Below, in pieces: positions 44,070 to 53,360 of a stretch of DNA of 64,000 bases. This DNA is from Calycina herbarum (lineage: Eukaryota; Ascomycota; Leotiomycetes; Helotiales; Pezizellaceae), in assembly GCA_001414485.1 (NCBI GenBank), contig LLEY01000041.1, positions 248,001-312,000 on the forward strand. Reading direction: 5' to 3'. The notes under the pieces were generated by a model that was not told the origin of the DNA, ran no database searches, and saw only the letters and a list, made by a program, of their open reading frames with translations. Each line of letters starts with the position of its first letter. Within the stretch, counting starts at the first letter, position 1. Position numbers and translations under genes: made by a program.

Positions 44070-44689
44070 AGGGATAGTATATATATCCCCGGCGCAAAGG
44101 AACATTTTCTGTCGGCTGCAATTCGGGGGCGCTTGGATGCATAGACTGTATGAATGAACCATGAAAAGTCGGCAGCATTGTTTCTGAACTGCTCATAAAC
44201 TTTGTTTGCGGCGAAGCTATAGAATTGAAAAGGTGCCTGAAAGAACAAAATGCGTTGAAACGCATCGCCATGTTCAATGATTATACTCATCAGTAATCGA
44301 ACCTCAGTCCTAATCTAATGTTACCCTCGCGATTGACAGTAAAAGCGGCAGTCAATACGGACTACATTTCGTTGTTCCAAATCTAACACAAATGATTTAG
44401 AACAATGAAGATCAATTGTTATTGTTCCAAATTCTAGGTTAAAATGTTCCAAGTTTTAAGCTAATTTCTCCAAGCAAGGTAGAACAGAATCCCTACAGGC
44501 GACCCCTATCCTTACTTCGAGGACCAACACGAGATACTGCGCATGTGCCACTTAATTGATCGATAAGAGATAAGTGCCTCAGGCTCAACTAGAAAGTTCC
44601 AAAAATTTCTACTCCACCATCTGATTTTCCCCTCGACCAAGTCAATCGCAAACAAACTCGCGGATCTACCACAACGCGAACTCGCAAAT
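44070..44689. other. Intergenic region with a MITE fragment
   Basis: 3' UTR of AP-3 delta, then a repeat copy (44,335-44,490), then the promoter of the next gene. Confidence 0.5.
44335..44490. mobile_element. Decayed copy of the GACAT-type MITE
   Basis: One end (GACAGTAAAAGCGGCAGT) matches the terminal repeat of the element at 56,877-57,061. Inner words TCGTTGTTCCA and TTAGAACAATGAAG occur in the same order in both. The second end is not recognisable. Confidence 0.6.
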
Positions 44690-46711
44690 ATGAACGCAAA
44701 CTACATACCCTTAGGGGGCGGCGATGAGAAGGCATACTTCGATACTGGAGAGGCGCCTCCTCCTTCGAGTCTTTCTAGGATTCAAGGCAAGACGAAAGGT
44801 ATGAATAGCTTTCTGATGGGTTTGTCGCAGCTTTGGTCGCAACTCGCATGCCGAATTGAACAATCTGCCTCGAATCGAATCGCACAAGCTAATATTTTCA
44901 ACAGAGGAGAGAAAGGAAATTGCACGCGCATTCCGACTTGCTGCTAAACGAGAGAAGAAGAAGATCAAGTCCGATGCGAAGAAGCAGAGGAAGGAAAATG
45001 CTGTCATGCATCGTCGTCTGGTATATTCACCCACCACCAATACCACCTTGGCCTAGGATCAATTGAAGCTGACGGATCTGCGAAGACCAAAAACCCAGAG
45101 AAATACGTCAAGAATAAGGAACGAAATAAGCTACGAGATATCGATAACGAACGTCACAAGATCCGCATGGAAGCTGTTCGACAAGCTGAACGGCTCGCTG
45201 CTAAACATGATCCCTCTGGAAAGATGTTCAATGTTGGACAGGTCATCGTTTTGCCGGACGGAAAGGTGAAGAATAAGGAGCTTTGGGAACGAGCGGAGGA
45301 GAATCGAAAGGCTAGAGAGGCGGGGATTGAGTTACCAGCTCCTAATCCTGTGGAGGGCATCAACCCTGAACGAATGCCATTGATTAAAGGCGGTGTTCCT
45401 CTTGTCAACCCCGCGGCCCCTCCGAAGAAACTCAGCAACAAGCAGAAGGCACGACTTGCAGCTTCGCTACCGAAACCAGTTCCCCCACGTCCGATCCTTC
45501 CAGCTGATATCAATATCCCCGAGGGTGAAGAGAATTTCATTGCTCTTTTCGATATTACGGACGAGGATATTCAGAAGCGACTTTCGAGAGCAAAGGGTTT
45601 AAAGAAGACGGCGGCGAAGCAATTGAGACGGGTCCAACAAGAGCAGAAGAAATTCAACAAGGCGATGAAGATCAAGAAGAAGCAAGCCGCTAATAGAGGT
45701 GAGATTTGGGATCCAATCAAGGCCAAGAAGGAAGTCTTGGGAGAACAAGAGGCAGAGGAAGCTGCAGAAAAGGCCGGGAAGGCAGATGATTCCGACTCTA
45801 GTTCTTCTGGTTCAGATGCCAATTCCGACTCGGATTCTGAATCTGATGACGAGGAGGAAGCTGAGAAGCCTAAATCGAATAAATCCAAACGCCGAGCCGA
45901 GGACGACGCCGAAGACGAGCCCCAAGCTAAGAAGAGCAAGAAATCCGAAGAGCCCGAAAAGAAGAACGAAAATGGATTAGATTTCGACTTCGTCGTCCCC
46001 CCTCTCAAGAAGAAATCTAAAACCATCATTCAACGAGACGTCCCCAAAGTCAACCTCAAACTCATCCAACCAGAAGGTATCGAGAAAACCCTTAAAAAGC
46101 ACATCAAGCAAGCCCGAAAGGATGCCAAGCGAGCAGCTGAAGCTATCGAAAAAGCTGCCGAGAAGAACAAGGCCGATGAAAAGGCTTTCGAAGCCGAGAA
46201 TGCGAGACGTGCTGCTCTTGGTAAGCCGCTGAAGACGAAGCCTAAGGAGGAGGTGAATGTTCCGGCTGAGGAGGCACATCTTAAGAAGAAAGCTCGCAAG
46301 TTTCTGAGACAGCAGCGGAAGGCGGAGGAGGAGGCTAAACTTGCTGCTGAGCAGGGAATCCCAGAGGAGGATTTAGAGGCGAAGGAAGAAGAGACGAAGC
46401 GACTTAGGAAGGAGAAGAAGGCTGCGAATAAGGCTAAGAAGGCGGAGATTGACAGTCTTGTTGCTGCTGAACGGGCTACTGCTACGGGGGAACAGTGGAA
46501 CGCTGATGCGCTTACTGGTGATGCCACGAGGAAAGATAAGTTTCTACGCTTGATGGGAGCCGGGAAGCAGACTGGCGAGGAGAAGAAGAGCAAGAAGGCT
46601 AAGAAGGATGTTGATATTGAGAAGGTGCAGAGTGAGTTGGAGAAACAGTATGAGAGCGGCATGAAGATGAAGCATGATGGGGGTGGAAAACGACGGGGTC
46701 TGGGCGCTTAA
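44690..46711 (+). CDS. SMAP-domain (small acidic protein-like) nuclear-type protein
   Basis: Three exons (44690-44798, 44905-45015, 45057-46711) give 624 aa. Intron 1 (106 nt) has donor GTATGA. Intron 2 is only 41 nt with a GTCTGG donor, the only choice that keeps phase. The N-terminus is MNANYIPLGGG. The middle is Lys/Glu/Ala-rich, with an acidic Ser/Asp run (SDSDSESDDEEE) and KRRAEDD and KSKKSEE basic clusters that fit nuclear location. The end, KDKFLRLMGAGK and KVQSELEKQYESGMKMKHDG followed by GKRRGLGA, is the SMAP motif seen in many eukaryotes and ends exactly as usual. Function is unknown; related proteins are linked to RNA processing, which I mention only as possible. Confidence 0.8.
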
Positions 46712-47361
46712 GTTGTTTTTTTAGGAGGAGTATAAAATAGGTTGATATGGTTGTTATGTTTTTAGGGAAAGACTCTTTGCGGGATGTTGTAGTTGGTGGA
46801 GTAGGTAAGTATTGTGGAGCGTATCTGTAGTCTTGTCTTTTTTCATTCCCCTTTTTGCCTTTGCAAAATCACAAAAAACATATGAAGTCTGTTTGTAGAG
46901 GAGATTGCGGGTGTATCTTCGCTCTTTCAGGTAGCAAAATCTTTCAATTGGCCAACCATTTGACATGACAAGAGAATTTGAAAAGGGTTCATTCATGTAT
47001 TTTTCCGTATTTCTGTGTCTACTCTACTGGAGCAGAGTAACCAAATCCTCCAATCGATCAATTGACCAAATGGCCAAAGCAAAGAGAAAATCCCAATGTA
47101 AAACGACAAACTCCTGTGAAACAACCGACAGACCAAATACTAGAAAACCCCAAATCTCTCTCCCTGCCTCTGACTTTTGGTAGTGTACATCGCCATCTCA
47201 ATAATATCCCTTCTCACTTCCTCATTGCGCGTGGTATATTCCTGTTGCTCCTCTGCGAAGTTCTCTGATGCGATGTTTCCCTCCTATGATATCATGGCGT
47301 GCTGTGGTATTTGAAGATGTGGCTTTTTGGAAATTTGGTGGGATGGAACGGGCGAGGGTAT
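46712..47361. other. Intergenic, two converging 3' UTRs
   Basis: Between the SMAP gene (plus) and the RAMP4 gene (minus). The short ORFs carry no recognisable domain. Confidence 0.5.
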
Positions 47362-47878
47362 CTATCTGAAGAAAATGCGCGATAGTAATTCGAAGCCGAG
47401 ACCGCCGAAGACTACGAATCCTAGGATGGCTGTGAAACAATCAAATGTTAGCTTGTATTCTTCCATTCCATTCTTTCGTCCCTGCTCATCCATCGTATAT
47501 AACTGCAGGTCGCCCTGTCTTCCCTCGTTGTACAGCTCGAATCAATTGGAGACGTCGAGGGTCTGGAGGGGAAAGGTTCAAGGTAGGATACTGGAGGGAG
47601 AGGCTGTAGGAGGGCAAACATACTAAGCCAGAAAGGCGATATGGGACTCTTAAACTCCTGCTTCTTCTTGAGATCCTGTGGTGCCTTTCCGCGTTTCGCA
47701 GTTTGGTCTTTGGCGAACTTGGCGTTGCGCTTTCGTTGTTCGGGGGTTTGAGTCTGTGATTTCATCTCGTTAGTATTGCGCTGAGAAGATTGTGTATGAT
47801 CATTCCTCCGTTCAACAGTCTGCGATGTGCTGGAGGGGGATTGCGAGTGGATGGAGGGAGGGAGGGGGACCTTACCAT
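47362..47878 (-). CDS. ysy6: RAMP4/SERP1-like ER protein (Ysy6 type)
   Basis: Three coding exons (47878-47876, 47753-47624, 47429-47362) give a 66-aa tail-anchored protein: TQTPEQRKRNAKFAKDQ, then KRGKAPQDLKKKQ and SPISPFWL, joined to TILGFVVFGGLGFELLSRIF. This is the conserved RAMP4 pattern: basic N-terminus, SPIS before the single membrane helix, about 65 aa. RAMP4 binds the Sec61 translocon and helps protect membrane proteins under ER stress. Exon 1 contributes only the ATG codon; its donor is GTAAGG and the 122-nt intron ends ATCACAG. A frame without this splice would start MKSQTQT at 47765, but that ATG lies inside the intron just after its branch site. Intron 2 is 194 nt with donor GTATGT. 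Confidence 0.88.
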
Positions 47879-48253
47879 TTTGAGGGTTTGTGTGGTTTCG
47901 TAATAGAGAAGATTTTTGCAGAGCGAACTTGAATTTGAAGAGGTGGTGATGAGAAAAGGTGTCAGAGGGTGGTGTATTTATGACAAAGTAATTATGTGTC
48001 TGGTTGTAGATGTGTCCCGACTTTCAATCATTCGGCCAGAGTTGCAGTAACCCCGAATTCACAGGGGTGGCACCTTCTATCACAGGGATGAGCACCACGC
48101 TAGAATTTAAGGTTTGGGGGAGCTACCACTACTACCGTGCACGCTGTGATCATCAAACTGAGCAACAAAAGAGATCAGACGAAGATCAACGACTTCCTTC
48201 CAACAATTGTCTCTTTTTTCACGATCATTCCTGTAGCGCCTGCTATTCAAATC

Positions 48254-48726
48254 ATGAAGGGATTCGGAATTGCCAACATATCGAGGGCGACGCAATTGGG
48301 TCTACGGAACTCTGGGCTCGCAAGGAAAACGGCGCAATCACAACTACGATACAATTCCTCCTCAAAACCCGTTTCTCCTCATGTAACTCCCTCTTTTCCC
48401 CCGCCCCTTCCGCATATGCTAACAGTCTGGCAATAGGTAGGATTCTACAAAACCTTCACCCGACCAGTCGCGAAAGTCATACTCATGGCTGTCTTCACAT
48501 ACCAAGTCGCATACTGGTCCTGGATAAAGCTGGAGAAGGACGAGATCAAGGCCCAGAAGAGTGGTGAGTCCATCTCTTAGCTTGGCAGACGTATATACTG
48601 GTATATGGAGGTTTGTTGGGGTTGGCGGCTAACATTTTGGGAATAGCAGAGATCAAAGAATTGGAGGATGAACTGCAGAAGTTGATTAAGCTTGCTGAGG
48701 AGGCGGGGATTAAAGTTAAGACTTGA
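48254..48726 (+). CDS. Small mitochondrial inner-membrane protein (INA17-like, tentative)
   Basis: Three exons (48254-48382, 48437-48563, 48647-48726) give 111 aa. Introns of 54 and 83 nt have branch sites TGCTAAC and GGCTAAC. The N-terminal 40 residues are basic and hydroxylated (SRATQLGLRNSGLARKTAQS), a mitochondrial presequence. One membrane segment follows (VAKVILMAVFTYQVAYWSW), then a coiled coil EIKELEDELQKLIKLAEEAG. The layout of presequence, single helix and coiled coil resembles the fungal assembly factor INA17 for ATP synthase, but I could not confirm this. Other small respiratory-chain subunits remain possible. Confidence 0.75.
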
Positions 48727-48879
48727 GGATGGCAGGATTGACAAGATATCGAATTAAGGAATATAAGAAAGAGGACGCCAAGATGGGAGGGGTGCTTGAA
48801 GAAAAGGCTTCGGTCAGAAGCTTTCTACGAAGGAAAATCCGGTCTTGAGATCGCGAAAAGGATATGGGGACGCTTAATC

Positions 48880-48965
48880 AAAATCTAATCTAATCTAATC
48901 AGATTAAGATTAATTAGTTAATATATACACGTGACCAGGCCGAAGTTATCGGAGGTTCGGAGTAG
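48880..48965. repeat. Dispersed repeat, copy 2
   Basis: AATCTAATCTAATCAGATT followed by ACACGTGACCAGGCCGAAG and TTATCGGAG; same order as at 25,125-25,200. Confidence 0.55.
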
Positions 48966-49042
48966 CGTCAGAGTAGAGCTTAAGCGAGAGTTTCTAAGTA
49001 TTTTATTTACTACGTAACTTCTTTAATTATAGTTCTAATATA

Positions 49043-50168
49043 ACGTGTTTCACAAGCGAGCTGGCCACACAAGCGAGCTGGCCACTTTTCCGAACAACTT
49101 ATTTTTAAATACAAATTACTTAACACTAGAATAAGCTATTATATTATATAAGATACTATAAGATTATTCAGAGTCGTCACTATCTTTAGTATCTACTATT
49201 TCTACTTGACAAGTATAAGAATTGTGTCCAATTTTGCTACAACGCCTATAATGCCTCTCTACCTGAACCTTCTTTTTTATCTCTCTGCTACCCTCCTAAT
49301 CGCTATTTTCTATAGGAGTAATTAAACTAATTACCTCCTCTACTGTTAATGTCTCTTAACTCTGAATATATTTCCTTTTACGACTCTTACGCTTAGTTAC
49401 CTCGCGAAGATCTATGATTTCTTTCCGTATTAACACTATTACCTAACCTGTCGCATTAACTCCTTAAATAACTATAACCTATTCGCGATTGCCTAGCTAA
49501 ACTTTTTTACATCTCCCGCATATCTCTAAACTTGTAATAACAAGCTAAGATAATATAACACCTATTATAAAACCAGTCTCGTCGAAATTATATATATCCT
49601 CGTCTATAATACCATGTTTGTCCTTAAATAACTGTATAAGTGTAAACCATAGGCCAATGATCCGCGGATCTTCAGTCAAAGCTCGCTGATGATCATAAGA
49701 ACAACTCCATCGAGTTTTTAGCTTAGGTGTACGCTGAATAAAGTTGTCTAGCCAGTTCCTGCCTACAGGCTGCCTATCGCGCTCCTTCAGCAAGTTGTTG
49801 GCCATATCTCACACTATATCCTTTATAGGCAAAAACCCTCTCGAATCCTACTTTAATATATGCCTAATTGTCGCCTCCTCCTCTAGCTTCGTAAGTTTCT
49901 TCGAATTAGGCTCGCAATCGTGTCTTAGTTGGATTCCGGCGCGTCGGCCTAAAATAGTAGATCGAGAGGCATCATAGGCCTTCGCAGCGCTTCGTTGGGT
50001 AATTGACGCGTCGTTTTCGAGTACTTAGATAGCTAAGTTGATCTTGTTTTTGTTAGGAGACATTTAGGCGTTGTTTAGTAGAGATAATATAACTAGAAGT
50101 TGATGATTGTTGTAAAGTTTGAAAAGTGGCCAGCTCGCTTGTGTGGCCAGCTCGCTTGTGAAACACGT
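49043..50168 (-). mobile_element. pogo/Fot-type DNA transposon, 1126 bp, RIP-inactivated
   Basis: Ends are identical inverted repeats of 48 bp (ACGTGTTTCACAAGCGAGCT...), each containing the 17-bp unit CACAAGCGAGCTGGCCA twice in tandem. TA flanks both ends. The minus strand carries the start of a transposase: MSPNKNKINLAI, SITQRSAAKAYDASRSTI (psq-type helix-turn-helix) and GRNWLDNFIQRTPKLKTRWS (CENP-B type), then GIIDEDIYNFDETGF, the first Asp of the DDE domain. In-frame stops at AI*, LK* and IV* correspond to CAA/CAG/CGA changed to TAA/TAG/TGA. The rest of the DDE domain is absent, so it is truncated and dead. Confidence 0.85.
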
Positions 50169-50439
50169 TATTAGCTATTAATTATATAATAAGAAATATA
50201 TAATCTTATTATATATAATTACTAATATTACTAATTATTAGCTTTACACGTCTAATAAATACTTAGAAACTATTTAATTTCTAATTAAATTCTAGAATAT
50301 TCTAATTAATAATTAAGTTTATAAATTAGATTAGAAATCTAAAGAGACTTTTAAGACTATAAGTAGTTTAAAGAGCTAAGAGTTTTATATAGCGAAGAAG
50401 ACTAAAGAAGAGAAGAAGAGAAGAAGAGAAGATTAGATA

Positions 50440-50530
50440 AAGAGAAAAAAGAGAAGAAAAAAGAGAAGAAAAAAGAGAAGAAAAAAGAGAAGAAAAAAGA
50501 GAAGAAAAAAGAGAAGAAAAAAGAGAAGAA
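50440..50530 (+). repeat. Tandem repeat, about 13-bp AGAGAAGAAAAA-type unit
   Basis: AAGAGAAGAAAAA repeated about seven times almost without change. Confidence 0.9.
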
Positions 50531-50670
50531 GAAACTAGAATATAAGAATAACTACTTTATTATAAATAACTATTAAATATATATACTAATTAATTATACT
50601 AATTAGAGTTAATCTTATTAATCTAAATTAATTAAGTGGGAAATAGAATAATTTTTAAGTTAAACTCTCT

Positions 50671-50690
50671 CTCACACACACACACACACA
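50671..50690 (+). repeat. (CA)n microsatellite
   Basis: About nine or ten CA units. Confidence 0.9.
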
Positions 50691-51170
50691 TGCTATCCCA
50701 CGCTTATAAAGCTATCTATATCAAGCGTATACAACAGTAACCAACGGGCTAATCAGAGAGCAAGAGTGGCGACATCACGTGCGTAACCGGCTTTTCAAGA
50801 GAGACAATTTTAAGATAGTATCGCCGGCGTACCTATATACTTACTGTTATATTGTGTCCTTGCTGTTGCTTCTAGATAAATAAGAGAGAAGAGAGGGGGA
50901 GAGAAAGGGAGAGAAAGGAAAGAGGGGAATGTTTGCTTAAACTCCCCTTACCTACGCTAGGAAAAACTTTCCCTCGAAATGTTTGCTTACCCCCTTAACC
51001 CGTTAACCCCTTAACCCCCACTACGCTCTCTTATATATGTAAGGAAAGAATGTTCTTCTACCCCCTTTTTTAGCTAAGGGACAGGAGAGGAAGAATAAGA
51101 GAATGAGAGATTAAGTAGATAGCAAGGAATATTTCTTAGGTAATAATCCTCTAGCTTTAAATACTTGACT

Positions 51171-51222
51171 TTTGCGATTTACGATTAAGTCGTTTCCGAC
51201 TTTTGGTACATATGGGATGCCG
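51171..51222. repeat. Orphan end of the CGGCATCC-type MITE
   Basis: Reverse complement reads CGGCATCCCATATGTACCAA then a GTCGGAAACGACTTAATCG stretch, parallel to the terminal repeat of the element at 25474. TA follows at 51223-51224. No partner end found nearby. Confidence 0.6.
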
Positions 51223-51466
51223 TAGCTATATATAAAGTTGCTGAAGTCACAATCCTCGCTTAATAAGTAGTGAAAAATTCACCAACTACGTCTACCTCAA
51301 TTCACCTGAGCACCCTTGACACCGAAACTGAACTTCAGCTTTCCTTTTCCCTTTTTATACTAGCGTCCTATCAAAGCGTCTAAACCTCAACTCTCCTACC
51401 CCGCTTGAACTGCAACCACATTTTCTTTACACAACCTTGGAACAATCAACAACCAGCCAATTCAAG

Positions 51467-52402
51467 ATGGCATACGTCTCAGTGCTCTCACAGATGCAAG
51501 CCATCATTGTCCGAACCCCAAAAGATAACCGATTACCGGATCCACGTCTAAAATCCTCAGTTTTGCAACGACACCTCACCGCTGTGGCTTTTGATTACTT
51601 CCACCTCCAGGAATTGGAGAAGGTGCAAAATGCACATCCTACTCTTGGGAATGGTTTGACACAATACTTTGCTGAGATGAGGGTGTGGGAGCTTTACTGT
51701 AAGTTTGTTCTTCGATTTTTGATTTTTGAGGGTGCGGTTTGAAGGTGAGGCCGATCACTTCAAAGCAGGAAACAACCTGGCCATTCCTCTCTGTACATCT
51801 GAGCTTGTGCAATACTAACATCAAAAGCAGTTGGCAGAAACATCCCCTTCATTGGCAAACACCCCCACTCCACTGGAACAACTGCAAACAACCTCCTTTC
51901 CACCAATGCCACACCATATCATACCCCACCAACCTCTCAAAGCCCAAGCCCATCATCTTCCAAGACCGAAACAGAAACCATAACCCTCACCCTCACCCTC
52001 TCCGAGTACGGTAATCAACTCCGCGCCCAATTCGAAGCCGGAAAACAAGAAGGAATCCGTTCCCAGGAACACAAATATCGCCATCTTGAAGAAGACTTGA
52101 GAAGCTTGGTGTTGGAAACTCAGAAGATGACTGGTGGGGTTCTGGATGAGGTTAAGAAGGAAAGAGAATACGAACTTGAAATGTGCCAACAATTCGACGC
52201 TTACGAAGCTGGAAAACAAGAAGGACTTCGTTCCCAGGAGGGTATATATAAGGAGTATGCTTATATTGCTGAGGATATGAAGGAATTGGTGTTGGAGACT
52301 CGGAAGATGACTAATGAGGTTTTGGAGAAGGTTGAGAGGGAAGGTGGAAAGGTTGAGCATGTTAGGAAGGTTGAGAATAAGAGGGATTCGTCGCGGTATT
52401 AG
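51467..52402 (+). CDS. Uncharacterised protein with internal coiled-coil duplication
   Basis: Two exons (51467-51698 and 51831-52402; 132-nt intron with GTAAGT donor and TACTAAC branch) give 267 aa. The frame upstream of 51467 opens on TTG, so the ATG in AAGATGGC is used. The N-terminal third (MAYVSVLSQMQAIIVRTPKD...MRVWELY) is predicted helical. A Ser/Thr/Pro-rich linker follows, then two related units: FEAGKQEGIRSQE...LVLETQKMTGGVLDEVKKE and YEAGKQEGLRSQE...LVLETRKMTNEVLEKVERE, both coiled-coil-like. No known family recognised. The intact splice signals and the repeat conserved at protein level argue that it is real. Confidence 0.7.
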
Positions 52403-53360
52403 GAGATTGTTTTGAAGGGACGGGGTGAGGGAGTGGGGGAGATAAATCAAGTTTTTCTTTCGGGAGTGAGTTGGGAGTCAAGAAATGGGTGGTTTGGGAA
52501 GGTGAGATGGGAGTTGTTAAGCGAGAAGTGCATGAGCCTTTATCACTTTTGCTTTCTATCGTGGTATGAGGGGCTCAAATAGATTTGATTCCCTTAGAAT
52601 GGAGCATACTATATCTGAACTAGATCAACATTCATTGATTCTCGTCCAACAAGGAATTGATGGTGTTCTAAGAGAAAAAAGATATAGCAATAAAGAAACT
52701 TAAAAGTTCAACAGGCATAGTAGAGATTTGTGACTGTAGTCTAACTCCCAAGACACCTATAATTGTTGTTAAACAACCAGTGCTTGTAGCTCCGCGAGTT
52801 AGTCTAGATAAGTCTTTTTCCAAGAAGTTCCCCAAATAGAAAGTCAAAAAGCTATAATTGAAATGGCGGAATTGACCAGTTGCGTGATTTATAGTATTAA
52901 GTTGTGCATCTAGTAAGTTAAGCTGTTAAAAAATATTATTCGAAAGTATTTTGGTTAATCAAATTAGCTAAATAAAGTCTCAAATATTTTGAAAGTATAG
53001 AATATAAGGTACTCATCCGAGTAACATTTATCTGATATAGTATTCTAGACGTCAGAAAACTTGAGTCATTTCAAACAAAGTATAGAGTTTGATTATAGCG
53101 AATTTAGGGTATGTCTAGGCCAAATATATAATTGGCGAATAAAACAAACCAGAACCCCTCCGCTTGTTTACATTGCTTTGATATATAATTTCATTATTAT
53201 AGTGTATATGAAAACTGTCTCTTGTTTTTTCCTTATATAAAAGATTTCTATAATACAAGCTTCTAGTCCGGTTCGCATATCAACCACCCTCATTCTTTCT
53301 ACACTAAGCTTGAGAAGAATCAATTCGAATGTTTCCTTTTCACGGTCTAAGTCTCACCAG
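52403..53360. other. AT-rich intergenic region
   Basis: About 960 bp, two converging 3' ends. No gene, repeat unit or structured RNA recognised. Confidence 0.5.

Larger units (their letters stand above)
50169..51466. other. AT-rich and simple-sequence region
   Basis: RIP-like AT-rich DNA to 50,650, an (AGAGAAGAAAAA)n block, a (CA)n run, GA-rich DNA and an orphan MITE end. No gene supported before the ATG at 51467. Confidence 0.5.

Noticed and set aside
45571..46662. Long Ser/Phe-rich antisense ORFs
   Set aside because: They are the antisense shadow of the Lys/Glu-rich SMAP protein.
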